DNA from: an uncultured Eubacterium sp.
GTDB taxonomy: Bacteria; Bacillota; Clostridia; Oscillospirales; Acutalibacteraceae
Assembly (NCBI GenBank): GCA_900539325.1
Contig: UQCC01000006.1
Coordinates: 1-64,000, forward strand
DNA length: 64,000 nucleotides
Direction: 5' to 3'
The position numbers and the translations under genes are program-made. The first letter of the stretch is position 1. Each line of letters opens with the position of its first letter. Shown in pieces: positions 7,728-17,800 of the stretch. The notes under the pieces were generated by a model that saw only the letters and a program-made list of their open reading frames with translations, was not told where the DNA came from and ran no database searches.

Positions 7728-8839
7728 ATATGAAATTTAACAAAAACGGTAGATTTAAAATAATGCAAATAACCGACATTCAGGAAATTCCGAGTGTATC
7801 GCCCGATACCGTTAAGCTGCTGAATGCCGCAATATCACAAGAAAAGCCCGACCTTGTTGTGCTGACCGGCGACCAAATAAAAGGCTATGGCACATCATAC
7901 AAAATCAAGGGCAAAAATGTTTTTGATGCAGTCAAAGATACGCTTGAATTGCTCCTAAAGCCTATTGTTGAAGCAAACATTCCGTATGCCGTAACCTTTG
8001 GTAATCACGACCGCCAAGTTGGTATTTCAAACGCCGAGCAGTTTGAAAAGATATATAAAAAACTCGGCAACTGTATAGGTGAGCAGGCAAGCGGAATCAA
8101 CGGTGGCGGAACATACAACATTCCTATTATGTCCTCAGACGGAGAAAAAATTGTAAACAACATTTACCTTTTTGACTCCGGTACAGACGCAAAAGGCGGC
8201 GGATACGAGCCGTTTGACACAAGTATAATCAAATGGTATCAAACCACCAGAGATGAACTGAAAAAAGAAAACGGCAACTATGTGCCGTCAATAGTTTTTC
8301 AGCATATTCCGATGTGCGAATATTATAAGATTTTAAAGCGTGTCAAAAGCACCGCAAATGGTGCAATCAGAGCATTCAGGGCTCACAAAAACGAATATTA
8401 TGTTCTCGGTGACAGTTGCAGGAACGGTGGGATTTTTCTTGAACCTCCGTCAATACCGAACGAGAACACGGGCGAATTTGACGCACTTAATGAATGCGGC
8501 GATGTTATGGCAGTATTTGTAGGACACGACCACAAAAACAGCTTTGTGGGAAGATATAAAAATATTGACCTCGGTTTTACTCAATCAAGCGGTTTCAACG
8601 CTTACGGCAACCGCAAAAAGCGTGGAGTGAGAATAATCGAACTTGACGAAACCGAGCCGAATACCTACAACACCTATACCCGAACATATGACGAACTTGT
8701 AGGCGGCAAACTTCAAAAACCGCTGCTTGATTTTATATCTTCAAAAGCACCCGAAACGGTTGACGCCGCAATTCCATTAATTGTAAAAACGCTTTCGGCT
8801 ATTGCAATAATAATTTTTGTCTTAATAATTCTTTTTTAA
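7724..8839 (+). CDS. calcineurin-like metallophosphoesterase with C-terminal membrane anchor
   Basis: The 371-residue protein has the full metallophosphoesterase motif series: MQITDIQ, VLTGDQ, TFGNHDRQ, FQHIP and VGHDHKN. A hydrophobic stretch in the last 22 residues is probably a C-terminal membrane anchor that holds the catalytic domain at the inner face. The nearest subgroup appears to be the Dcr2-like phosphoesterases. It is the last gene of the operon, starts within the stop of the MBL gene, and is followed by a bidirectional terminator. With the GtrA-like and HAD proteins, it suggests turnover of phosphorylated lipid-linked intermediates; this is inference. Confidence 0.83.
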   Translation: MNMKFNKNGRFKIMQITDIQEIPSVSPDTVKLLNAAISQEKPDLVVLTGDQIKGYGTSYKIKGKNVFDAVKDTLELLLKPIVEANIPYAVTFGNHDRQVGISNAEQFEKIYKKLGNCIGEQASGINGGGTYNIPIMSSDGEKIVNNIYLFDSGTDAKGGGYEPFDTSIIKWYQTTRDELKKENGNYVPSIVFQHIPMCEYYKILKRVKSTANGAIRAFRAHKNEYYVLGDSCRNGGIFLEPPSIPNENTGEFDALNECGDVMAVFVGHDHKNSFVGRYKNIDLGFTQSSGFNAYGNRKKRGVRIIELDETEPNTYNTYTRTYDELVGGKLQKPLLDFISSKAPETVDAAIPLIVKTLSAIAIIIFVLIILF

Positions 8840-8842
8840 TAT

Positions 8843-8880
8843 AAAAACTCTCTTGCGTATTGTCAAGAGAGTTTTGTTTT
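8843..8880. terminator. bidirectional terminator between convergent genes
   Basis: AAAACTCTCTTG (8844-8855) and CAAGAGAGTTTT (8864-8875) form a perfect 12-bp stem with A and T flanks. It serves both the plus-strand operon and the reverse-strand glycosyltransferase. Confidence 0.85.
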
Positions 8881-10069
8881 AGTATTCGTATTTTGAGTGC
8901 GGAGTTGACTTGAATTTATCAATTACAACTTGGTATCTTTTGTAGGCGTTTGCAATGCTTTCGTCCCAACTGATATATATATTGTTGCGTGCGTTAATTC
9001 CGACACGGCTAAGCAAATCTTTGTTGTCAACAACATTTTCAATCGTTTTGGCAACGCTGTGTGGTGATTCAAGGCAAAGAAAGCCCGTTTCGCAATCAAC
9101 GATACCCTCGCTTGCACAACTGTCTTTTACAACAATCGTAGGAGTTGCCGAAGCTGCCGCTTCACGCACAACAAGTCCGTTTGTGTCAAATATAGACGGA
9201 AAGACCTGCAAGTCGGCGGTGCCGTAGTACATTTGCAGTTCGGTTCTGTCAAGAATCTGACCGGTGAAAATCACCTTGTCGTTCAGTCCGAGCTTTGTAC
9301 AAAGGCGTTTGATTTGCATTTCCTCAGGTCCCATACCTATCATTATCATTCTGAAATCTTTGCCGTTGTCTTTGATAAGCTTGCAGGCTTCAAGAATAAT
9401 TCTGATGTTTTTGTACCACATCATTCTTCCCACAAAAAGTAAAATCGGTATATTTTGCGGAATGTTGTGCTTGCGTCTTATCATAGCTTTCATATCGTCT
9501 GTGGTGTCAAATTTGGGCAAATCACAACCGTTTGGCATAACAATGTAGTCGCCCTCGTAGCCGATTTTTCGCAAACTGTCAACGGTGCCGTGGCTTGTAA
9601 CCCAAACTTCGTCTGCCGATTTGATATTGTTGAGCAAAAAGCCGTATGCTCTGTGACGGATTGCCCAAATCGGGACTCTGCCTTCAATATCGTATTCATA
9701 TTTTGTGTGATATGTTAAGATTTGCGGAATTCTGTGAATTCTGTTTATTCTTCTGTAAAAATAACTTGTCGCAATAGGACAATGTGAGTGCAGAATGTCA
9801 AAATTTTTTGCAATAATATCAAGTGCAAATTGCTTTTTGAACGGCCAGCCCACAGGATAGCCCTCACCGAAGGTAAACAGGCTGTCGTATCTGTAAATCT
9901 CGTACGGATATTTGTAGTCCTCCTGATTGGGATTTTTGGGAGTTACTATAACCGCTTCGCCGTATTTTTCGTTTATTACATCGGCATAGCATTTGGCAAC
10001 CGTGCTAATGCCGTCGATAGTAGGCGGAAAAGCCTCTGTTCCGATTGCAATCTTGAGTGATTTGTCCAT
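8879..10069 (-). CDS. GT4-family glycosyltransferase
   Basis: The 396-residue protein is a GT-B fold, family 4 glycosyltransferase. The N terminus shows the glycine-poor acceptor domain (GTEAFPPTIDGISTVAK), then LHSHCPI, and the donor-binding domain contains LLFVGRMMWYKN and FPSIFDTNGLVVREAAAS, the family's conserved acidic region. The closest general resemblance is to transferases that glucosylate diacylglycerol or mannosylate lipid carriers in Gram-positive bacteria. It has its own promoter (10096-10124), an AGGAG site before the start and a terminator shared with the facing operon, so it is monocistronic. It lies outside the polysaccharide locus and may make membrane glycolipid. Confidence 0.85.
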   Translation of the reverse strand: MDKSLKIAIGTEAFPPTIDGISTVAKCYADVINEKYGEAVIVTPKNPNQEDYKYPYEIYRYDSLFTFGEGYPVGWPFKKQFALDIIAKNFDILHSHCPIATSYFYRRINRIHRIPQILTYHTKYEYDIEGRVPIWAIRHRAYGFLLNNIKSADEVWVTSHGTVDSLRKIGYEGDYIVMPNGCDLPKFDTTDDMKAMIRRKHNIPQNIPILLFVGRMMWYKNIRIILEACKLIKDNGKDFRMIMIGMGPEEMQIKRLCTKLGLNDKVIFTGQILDRTELQMYYGTADLQVFPSIFDTNGLVVREAAASATPTIVVKDSCASEGIVDCETGFLCLESPHSVAKTIENVVDNKDLLSRVGINARNNIYISWDESIANAYKRYQVVIDKFKSTPHSKYEY

Positions 10070-10095
10070 AAGTTTTTCTCCTTGTTTGTTCTACA

Positions 10096-10124
10096 ATTAT
10101 AGCATAGTGTTTGATTTAAGTAAA
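10096..10124 (-). promoter_or_regulatory. promoter of the reverse-strand GT4 gene
   Basis: On the minus strand TTTACT (10119-10124) and TATAAT (10096-10101) are separated by 17 bases. Confidence 0.75.
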
Positions 10125-10151
10125 CTTATTTTTTGTTTTTGCAAACAGTTC

Positions 10152-10180
10152 TTGATTAATTTTTAAAGATAATATATAAT
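10152..10180 (+). promoter_or_regulatory. promoter of the hprK operon
   Basis: TTGATT (10152-10157) and a perfect TATAAT (10175-10180) with a 17-base spacer. It is divergent from the GT4 promoter and about 30 bases before hprK. Confidence 0.78.
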
Positions 10181-10211
10181 AGAAAATGATTAAGCTTTAG
10201 GGGTGTAAACA

Positions 10212-11177
10212 ATGGCTGAGCAGTATTATATAACCTTAAAAAAGATAATCGAGGATTTCGACCTTGAAATTATTCATCTTTTGCAACCTGCCGAGGATGT
10301 TCATATCGTTACAAACGAGGTCAACAGACCCGGTATTGTCCTTACGGGATATACGGATTATTTCGACCCGCTTCGTATTCAAATTTTGGGTTGGACCGAG
10401 CTTGGCTTTTTGCAAAATATGTCCGACTCGGAGCAAAAGGAAGCACTTGGCAAGTGGCTGTCGCTTCATCCTGCCGCAGCCGTTATTACAAGAGGGCTTG
10501 AAATTCCGCAGTGTATGATTGAAGCGTGCGAAAAATACGATGTTCCGCTTCTTAAAACTCATCAGGAAACATCTCCGTTTTTGTCTGCCCTTATTGCCGA
10601 ACTTAACCGTGAACTTGCACCGAGAATTACCCGTCACGGAGTGCTTGTTGAGGTTTACGGTGAAGGTGTTCTTATTGTAGGCGAAAGCGGTGCCGGCAAG
10701 AGCGAAACGGCTATTGAACTTATCAAGCGTGGTCACCGACTTATCGCAGATGACGCTGTTGAAATCAGAAAAGTAAGTTACAACACCTTGGAGGGCTCGT
10801 CACCGAGCAACATTCGTCACTTTATCGAACTTCGAGGCATCGGTATTATCAATGCCCGCCGTATTTTCGGTATGGGTGCCGTAAAGCCTAAGGAAAAGAT
10901 TGATATGGTTGTTCAGCTTGAAGAGTGGGATGCCACAAAGGCGTATGACCGTTTGGGGCTTGATAACGAATACACAAGGCTTCTTGGGGTTAAGGTTCCT
11001 GTTATCACGGTTCCGATTACTCCGGGCAGAAACCTTGCGGTAATTGTTGAAACTGCGGCAATGAATAACCGTCAAAAGAAGATGGGCTACAACGGTGCAA
11101 AAGAACTTATGCACAATCTCGGTATAGATGATGTTGAGCCTACCGAAAAAGAGCTTGAACTCTGGGCAAATTCGTAA
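10212..11177 (+). CDS. hprK: HPr kinase/phosphorylase
   Basis: The 321-residue protein has the two-domain layout of HPr kinase/phosphorylase. The Walker A loop GESGAGKS is at residues 157-164, with the family signature ELRGIGIINARRIFGMGAVK near residue 205. The enzyme phosphorylates serine 46 of HPr, or removes that phosphate, and thereby sets carbon catabolite repression through CcpA. An AGGGG site precedes the ATG. It heads a run that includes glucokinase, murB, rapZ, whiA and dnaE, with short gaps. The HPr gene is not in the window. Confidence 0.96.
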   Translation: MAEQYYITLKKIIEDFDLEIIHLLQPAEDVHIVTNEVNRPGIVLTGYTDYFDPLRIQILGWTELGFLQNMSDSEQKEALGKWLSLHPAAAVITRGLEIPQCMIEACEKYDVPLLKTHQETSPFLSALIAELNRELAPRITRHGVLVEVYGEGVLIVGESGAGKSETAIELIKRGHRLIADDAVEIRKVSYNTLEGSSPSNIRHFIELRGIGIINARRIFGMGAVKPKEKIDMVVQLEEWDATKAYDRLGLDNEYTRLLGVKVPVITVPITPGRNLAVIVETAAMNNRQKKMGYNGAKELMHNLGIDDVEPTEKELELWANS

Positions 11178-11212
11178 TTAATTTAAATTTTTTGATATAT
11201 AAGGGGAAAGTT

Positions 11213-12157
11213 ATGTACAGAATTGGTATTGATTTAGGTGGAACAAATATTGTTGCGGCCGTAGTTGACGACAACTATAATATGGTTGCAAAGGCAAAAA
11301 CTCCTACTGCAATTCCTCGCACACCGGATGAGATTTTTGATGATATTGCAAGGGTGTCAAAGGAAGCAATGGCAGAAGCGGGAATTACTATTGCCGACAT
11401 CAAGTCGGTAGGTATCGGCACTCCGGGTACGGTTAATGCAGAGGGCATTATCGAATATGCAAACAACCTCGGATTTGACCATGTTCCTGCAAAGCAAATG
11501 CTTATTGAAAAACTCGGTTGTCCGAATGTTTATGTTGAAAACGACGCCAACTGTGCCGCTCTCGGTGAAGCCGTTGCAGGCTGCGGTCATGGTGCAAAGG
11601 ACTTTGTTGCCGTAACTTTGGGTACGGGCGTAGGTTCGGGTATCATCATTGACGGCAAGATTGTTTCGGGTGCAAACAATGCCGGCGGTGAGTGCGGTCA
11701 TACTGTTATTGTTGTTGACGGCGAACCTTGCACATGCGGCAGAAAGGGCTGTTGGGAAGCTTATGCTTCGGCTACCGCTCTTATCAATCAAACAAGGAGA
11801 GCTATGGAGGAATATCCTGATTCCGTTATGCACGAACTTGCAAAGGAAGAGGGCAAGGTTTCGGGCAGAACAGCATTTGACGCAATGCGCAGAGGCGATA
11901 TTGCAGGTATCAAGGTTGTTGACAAGTATTGCAAATATGTAGCTTGTGGTCTTATCAATCTTGTAAATATTTTCCAGCCTGAAATTATTTGTATCGGCGG
12001 CGGTATCTGCAACGAGGGCGAAACACTTTTGCGTCCTATCCGCAGATATGTAGAAAGCGAAAGATACAGTGTTTATTCAAAAATTCAGTCAAAGATTTGT
12101 AAGGCTGAACTCGGCAACGATGCAGGTATTATCGGTGCCGCAATTTTGGGCGACTGA
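11213..12157 (+). CDS. glcK: ROK-family glucokinase
   Basis: The 314-residue protein is an ROK-family sugar kinase. GIDLGGTNI forms the phosphate-binding loop, and the ROK zinc motif reads CTCGRKGCWEAYAS. The catalytic aspartate lies in ENDANCAAL. Glucokinase phosphorylates glucose at O6 in the cytoplasm. ATG 11213 is chosen over the upstream in-frame start at 11192 because AAGGGG (11201-11206) is correctly spaced before it. It follows hprK by 35 bases, so glucose phosphorylation and catabolite control are probably transcribed together. Substrate preference within the ROK family cannot be proven from sequence. Confidence 0.9.
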   Translation: MYRIGIDLGGTNIVAAVVDDNYNMVAKAKTPTAIPRTPDEIFDDIARVSKEAMAEAGITIADIKSVGIGTPGTVNAEGIIEYANNLGFDHVPAKQMLIEKLGCPNVYVENDANCAALGEAVAGCGHGAKDFVAVTLGTGVGSGIIIDGKIVSGANNAGGECGHTVIVVDGEPCTCGRKGCWEAYASATALINQTRRAMEEYPDSVMHELAKEEGKVSGRTAFDAMRRGDIAGIKVVDKYCKYVACGLINLVNIFQPEIICIGGGICNEGETLLRPIRRYVESERYSVYSKIQSKICKAELGNDAGIIGAAILGD

Positions 12158-12175
12158 TTCATTGGGTGATGTCTT

Positions 12176-13075
12176 TTGAACAGAATTTGTGAATATGTAA
12201 AAAATGAGGGTATTTCGTATATCGAAAACGAACCGATGGCTTTGCACACCACTTTTAAAATAGGCGGTCCGGCAAGGCTTGCGGTGTTCCCTAAAAATGA
12301 AAATGAAATATCCGAAGTTATAAAAAAATGTAAAGAAGAAAATGTCAGATATATGGTTGTGGGCAACGGCTCAAATTTGCTTGTTGCCGATGAGGGCATA
12401 GACGCAGTTGTCATCCTTTTGGGCAAGGAATTCGGCGAGGTCAAGTTGATTGATGACACCACGATTTTTGCCGAGGCAGGTGCACCGCTTATGAAGGTGT
12501 GCAGATTTGCCCTTGAAAACGGATTGACAGGTTTGGAATTTGCCTACGGTATTCCGGGTTCGTGCGGCGGCGGAGCGTTTATGAACGCAGGTGCTTACGG
12601 CGGAGAGCTCGGTGATGTGATGTTCCGTTGTGACCATATCGACAAAGACGGCAACAAGGGCAGTTTGGAGGGCGATGACCTTAAGCTTGCCTATCGCCAT
12701 TCCGCTTATTATGAAAACGGCTGTATTATTACAGGTGCGTATTTTAAAATGCAAAAGGCGGATAAAGAAGAAATCAAAGCAAAAATGAATGACTATATGA
12801 GTCGCCGCCGTGACAAGCAACCGCTTGAATATCCGTCGGCAGGCTCAACATTTAAGCGACCGGAGGGCAATTTTGCCGGTGCTCTCATTGAACAATGCGG
12901 ACTTAAAGGCACAAGCGTAGGCGGTGCCGAGATCAGCACAAAGCACGCCGGATTTGTCATCAACAAAGGCGGTGCAACTTGCAAGGATGTGCTTGATTTG
13001 TGCAAAAAAGTTGCCGACACGGTTAAAGCCGAAAAAGGCATTGACTTGGAAATGGAAGTCCGAGTTACAGAATAA
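12176..13075 (+). CDS. murB: UDP-N-acetylenolpyruvoylglucosamine reductase
   Basis: MurB reduces the enolpyruvyl group to form UDP-MurNAc, using NADPH and FAD. The 299-residue protein is of the shorter, type II form. FAD-binding motifs are VVGNGSNLLV and EFAYGIPGSCGGGAFMNAGAYGGE, and the C-terminal domain shows the expected YPSAGSTFKRP and KHAGFVINKGGAT segments. The start appears to be TTG at 12176 with GGGTGATG just before it; no suitable ATG is near. It lies 18 bases after glcK and 27 before rapZ, the usual Firmicutes order. Confidence 0.95.
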   Translation: MNRICEYVKNEGISYIENEPMALHTTFKIGGPARLAVFPKNENEISEVIKKCKEENVRYMVVGNGSNLLVADEGIDAVVILLGKEFGEVKLIDDTTIFAEAGAPLMKVCRFALENGLTGLEFAYGIPGSCGGGAFMNAGAYGGELGDVMFRCDHIDKDGNKGSLEGDDLKLAYRHSAYYENGCIITGAYFKMQKADKEEIKAKMNDYMSRRRDKQPLEYPSAGSTFKRPEGNFAGALIEQCGLKGTSVGGAEISTKHAGFVINKGGATCKDVLDLCKKVADTVKAEKGIDLEMEVRVTE

Positions 13076-13102
13076 AATATATTTTAGATAGGAGAATTAA
13101 AA

Positions 13103-13966
13103 ATGAAAGACTTAGTATTGCTTACAGGCGTATCCGGAGCAGGTAAATCAACCGCAATGGGATTTATGGAGGATATTGGATATTATTGCATCGATAATAT
13201 GCCGGCAGAGCTTGTCGGTACATTTATTTCTCTTATCGAAAAGTCGGATTCTTATAATAAAATTGCGATAGTAACCGATGTTCGTTCAAGAGGTGTGTAC
13301 AATGAGTTCAGAAAAAATGTGCAAAACCTTATGGACAGCAACGATTACACGGTAAGAACAATTTATCTTGACATCAAAAATCATGTTGCACTCCGCAGAT
13401 ATAAGCTTACAAGAAGAAAACATCCTTATGCCGACAAGTTTAACGGCTCTCTTGAGGACGCTCTTAATTATGAAAAGGAAATTCTTGCTCCTGTAAGAGA
13501 AAAAGCCGGCTATATTATAGACACATCGGATTTGACTGCAAATCAGCTCCGTGAGCGTCTTGCCCAAATTCTCCTCGGTGACGACAAGGAAGTTATGAAT
13601 CTTCATGTTATGTCGTTTGGATTTAAGCACGGTATTCCGACCGATGCGGATTTTGTGCTTGATGTAAGATGCCTTCCGAACCCGTATTGGATTGAATCCA
13701 TGCGAGATAAAACAGGCCTTGACCAAGAAGTTAAGGACTATGTGTTCAGTTTTGAGGAGGCTCACGAGATTTTTGAAAGACTCAAGAGTTTGCTTGATTA
13801 TCTCAACCCTCTTTATATTCGTGAGGGTAAAAGCCAGATTGTTATTGCAATCGGCTGTACGGGCGGTAATCACAGAAGTGTTGTTTTTGCCGAAGCACTT
13901 AAAGACTATTTTTCTCGCAAGTGGGACAATGTAACCGTAAACCACAGAGATATTGACAGAAAATAA
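13103..13966 (+). CDS. rapZ: nucleotide-binding regulator RapZ/YvcJ
   Basis: The 287-residue protein has a P-loop (TGVSGAGKST) at the N terminus, the YYCIDNMP segment, and the conserved C-terminal part FGFKHGIP, DVRCLPNP and IGCTGGNHRSV. In Escherichia coli, RapZ is an RNase E adapter that controls glucosamine-6-phosphate synthase; in Bacillus subtilis, YvcJ binds nucleotides and affects competence. In this clade the ligand is not settled. It sits between murB and whiA as usual, but the yvcK gene normally found between rapZ and whiA is absent. Confidence 0.94.
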   Translation: MKDLVLLTGVSGAGKSTAMGFMEDIGYYCIDNMPAELVGTFISLIEKSDSYNKIAIVTDVRSRGVYNEFRKNVQNLMDSNDYTVRTIYLDIKNHVALRRYKLTRRKHPYADKFNGSLEDALNYEKEILAPVREKAGYIIDTSDLTANQLRERLAQILLGDDKEVMNLHVMSFGFKHGIPTDADFVLDVRCLPNPYWIESMRDKTGLDQEVKDYVFSFEEAHEIFERLKSLLDYLNPLYIREGKSQIVIAIGCTGGNHRSVVFAEALKDYFSRKWDNVTVNHRDIDRK

Positions 13967-13982
13967 CAGAGGTACGGCTATA

Positions 13983-14876
13983 ATGTCCTTTTCATCTCAG
14001 GTAAAAAATGAACTTGTTGAAATACAGGTTGAAAATAATTGCTGCAAAAAGAGTCTCCTTTATGGAATGGCTCTTTTTTCAAAAAGCTTTTCGTTTAGGG
14101 AAGTTGTTTTTCAGTCAAAAAGCAAAGCAACGGCAGAGCTTTATTGTTCTTTGCTTAAAGAACTTTGCTCAATCAAGGCAGGAATAAAGGCTTCTCCGTC
14201 GGGCAAGATTTATACCGTTTCGGTGAAAAAAGCGGAAAATGTTGCAAGGATAATGTCGTATTTTGCACACGATAAGTCTGAGACTTCGCTCCGCATCAAC
14301 TTTTCAAATTTTGATTGCGAGGAGTGCCAAAGCACATTTTTGAGAGGTGCATTTTTGGCTTGCGGTGCGGTTTCATCTCCCGAAAAAGATTATCATCTTG
14401 AGTTTTCCGTGCCGTATATGAACTTGTCAAAAAGCCTTGTGACTGCCTTGCAGGAAAAAGAACTTGCGCCAAAAATTACGCACAGAAAAGGCTACAATAT
14501 CATATATTTTAAGGACAGCGAGGAAATCGAGGATTGCCTTTATATTATGGGTGCAGGCAAGTCTATGTTTGATATGATGAATGTTAAAATAGTCAAGGAA
14601 ATTCGCAACACTGCAAACAGAAAGGCAAATTGTGACGCTGCCAATATTGAAAAAACCGTTGCGGCGGCTTCTCCGCAAATCGCCGCAATTATGAAAATAG
14701 AGAGGGAAAAGGGGCTTGATTCGCTGTCGGAGCCGCTTCGCCAAATGGCGGAAATCAGAATGGAAAATCCCGACTTATCTCTCAATGAACTTGCCAAAAT
14801 GTTTGACCCGCCGATTAGCAGAAGCGGAGTTAATCACAGGCTTTCAAGGCTTGTTAAGATAGCGGAGGAAATATAA
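13983..14876 (+). CDS. whiA: DNA-binding protein WhiA
   Basis: The 297-residue protein combines a LAGLIDADG-like N-terminal domain (SFSSQVKNELVEI at the start, FLRGAFLACGAVSSPEKDYHLEF in the middle) with a C-terminal helix-turn-helix (LSLNELAKMFDPPISRSGVNHRLSRL). WhiA binds DNA in Gram-positive bacteria and affects cell division and chromosome segregation. ATG 13983 is chosen because AGAGGT (13969-13974) precedes it; the in-frame start at 13953 overlaps rapZ. It is followed after 15 bases by dnaE. Confidence 0.94.
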   Translation: MSFSSQVKNELVEIQVENNCCKKSLLYGMALFSKSFSFREVVFQSKSKATAELYCSLLKELCSIKAGIKASPSGKIYTVSVKKAENVARIMSYFAHDKSETSLRINFSNFDCEECQSTFLRGAFLACGAVSSPEKDYHLEFSVPYMNLSKSLVTALQEKELAPKITHRKGYNIIYFKDSEEIEDCLYIMGAGKSMFDMMNVKIVKEIRNTANRKANCDAANIEKTVAAASPQIAAIMKIEREKGLDSLSEPLRQMAEIRMENPDLSLNELAKMFDPPISRSGVNHRLSRLVKIAEEI

Positions 14877-14891
14877 TAACGAGGTAATTGT

Positions 14892-17800
14892 ATGTTCACT
14901 CATCTTCATTTGCACACGCAGTTCAGCTTGCTTGACGGTGCCTGCCGTTTGGGCGAGCTTGTAAGCCGTGCAAAGGAGCTGGGTATGACTTCTCTTGCCA
15001 TAACCGACCACGGCAATATGTATGGTGCCGTGGATTTTTATCGTGAGTGCAAAAAGCAGGGTATCAAGCCGATTATCGGTTGTGAGGTCTATGTTGCACC
15101 ACGCAGCAGATACGATAAGGATAAAAATTTTGACAGCAAATATAATCACCTTATTTTGCTTGTAAAAAACGAAATTGGTTACAAGAATCTTATAAAAATG
15201 GTATCGCTGTCATATACCGAGGGCTTTTATTTTAAACCGAGGATTGACCGTGATTTGCTCGAAAAATACAGCGACGGTCTTGTGTGCCTGTCTGCCTGTG
15301 TTGCCGGTGAAATCCCACAGCTTTTGTTGCAAAGAGATTATGACGGTGCAAAGCGAAGTGCCGAGTGGTTCAACACCGTTTTCGGTGACGGCAATTTTTA
15401 TCTTGAAATGCAAAATCACGGGCTTGATGAGGAACGAGTTGTTGTTGACGGAGTGAAAAGGTTGTCGGCAGACACGGGCATTCCGCTTGTTGCAACAAAT
15501 GATGTTCACTATGTCAGACAACAGGATGCGGAAATTCAGCAGGTGCTCATTTGCATTGCCACCAATCATATTTTGGGTGAGGACACGGGTCTTGAATTTC
15601 ATTCCGATAATTTTTACTTAAAGAGTGAAAGCGAGATGTCGGAACTGTTCCGTGACACTCCGAGTGCAATAGAAAATACTCAAAAAATTGCAGATGCGTG
15701 CAACTTCGATTTTGAATTCGGCAACACAAAACTTCCGTATTTTGCAACGCCGAATGATATGGACCACTTTGAATTTTTCAGGCAAATGTGCTACAAGGGT
15801 CTATACAAAAGATACGGTAAATCTGTGCCGCAAAGCTACATTGACCGCCTTGAATACGAGCTTGAAACCGTAAACAAAATGGGTTACACGGACTATTATT
15901 TGATAGTTCAGGATTTTGTGCGTTTTGCCAAAAGCAAGGATATTCCGGTAGGTCCGGGCAGAGGTTCGGGTGCAGGTTCGCTTGCCGCTTACTGTATCGG
16001 AATAACCGACCTTGACCCTATGAAATACGACCTTATTTTTGAGCGTTTTCTCAATCCGGAGCGTGTGTCTATGCCCGATTTTGACATAGATTTTTGCTAC
16101 GAACGCAGGGGTGAGGTTATAGAATATGTAACCCAAAAATACGGTGCGGACCATGTTGCACAGATTGTAACATTCGGCACACTTCAAACAAAGGCGGCTT
16201 TGCGTGATGTCGGCAGAGTTATGGGTATGCCGTATGCAAGGGTTGATTCTGTTGTAAAAATGATTCCGAAATCGTTTCATATCAGCATTGACGAGGCGGT
16301 GCAAAAAAGTAAGGAACTTCGCAATGCAATGGAAGAAGATTCCCAAATCAAGCGACTTGTTGAGATTGCACGCAAGGTTGAGGGTATGCCGAGAAACACA
16401 TCAACTCACGCAGCAGGCGTGGTTATCACCCACGACCCTGTGTCGTCTTATGTTCCGCTTGCAATGAATGATGACTTGGTTGTTACGCAGTATATTATGA
16501 CCACTCTTGAGGAACTCGGACTGCTGAAAATGGACTTTTTGGGACTTCGTACACTCACCGTGATTGATGATGCGGCAAAGGCAAGCGGCGTTGATATAAA
16601 CACAATTCCTATTGATGACGCCGAGGTGTATAAGCTGTTTTCACGAGGTCAAACGGAGGGAATATTCCAGTTTGAATCATCGGGAATGAAGCAGATGCTC
16701 ACCAATTTGAAACCGACAGGCTTGGAGGATTTGATTGCCGCAACCTCACTATACAGACCGGGTCCGGCAAGTCAGATAGATACCTTTGTGCACAATTCAA
16801 ACAATCCGCAGGATATTACCTATGACACACCGATGCTTGAGCCGATTTTGAAAAACACCTACGGCTGTATGGTGTATCAGGAGCAGGTTATGCAGATATT
16901 CCGTGAACTTGCCGGTTACAGCTTCGGCAGGGCGGATGTTGTTCGCCGTGCGATGAGCAAAAAGAAACATGATGTTATGGAAAAGGAGCGAGCTTCTTTT
17001 GTTGACGGCTGTGCAAAGAACGGAATTTCAGGCGATGTTGCGAACGGGATTTTTGACAAGATGAGTGATTTTGCGTCATACGCTTTCAACAAATCCCACG
17101 CAGCTTGCTATGCCCTTGTGGCTTATCGTTGCGCTTATCTCAAAAAATATCATCCGTCAAACTTTATGGCGGCACTTCTCACCTCTGTTTTGGATGACTC
17201 CAACAAGGTGGCACGCTATATCGCAGAGTGCAAACGGCTCGGAATTCGTCTTGCTCCGCCTGATATAAACAGCTCGATGAAAGGCTTTACGGCAGGCAGT
17301 GACAGGGTGATTAATTACGGACTGTTGGGTATTAAAAACCTTGGCAACGATTTTATCGAGGATATAATAAAAGAACGAAAAAACGGCAGATTTAAGGATA
17401 TTTTTGATTTTTGTACAAGGCTTCAAGGCGGAAAATTCAATCGCCGTGCGGTCGAGGCGCTTATTCAGTGCGGTGCGTTTGACAATTTGGGTGCTAATCG
17501 CAAACAAATGCTCAGTGCATTGCCCGTAATTCTTACAAATATCGAAGCAAAATATCGCCGCACTATGTACGGTCAGGTTGGACTGTTCGATATAAGTGAC
17601 GATTTCAGCGATAATTTTGAATTGCCGAATGTTGAGGAATATTCAAAGTCCGAACTTTTGCAAATGGAAAAGGAAATGACGGGGCTGTATTTGTCGGGTC
17701 ATCCTATGGATAAGTACGACGGTTATGTTAAAAAATCAGGTTGCGTGCGAACCTATGATGTGCTTGAAGCAGGCAAGGAAATGTCACAGATTAAAGACGG

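Noticed and set aside
13286..13945. 219-codon reverse-strand ORF within rapZ
   Set aside because: It is antisense to a clear rapZ, has no family similarity and follows from codon bias of the coding strand; other long antisense ORFs in the window were set aside for the same reason.
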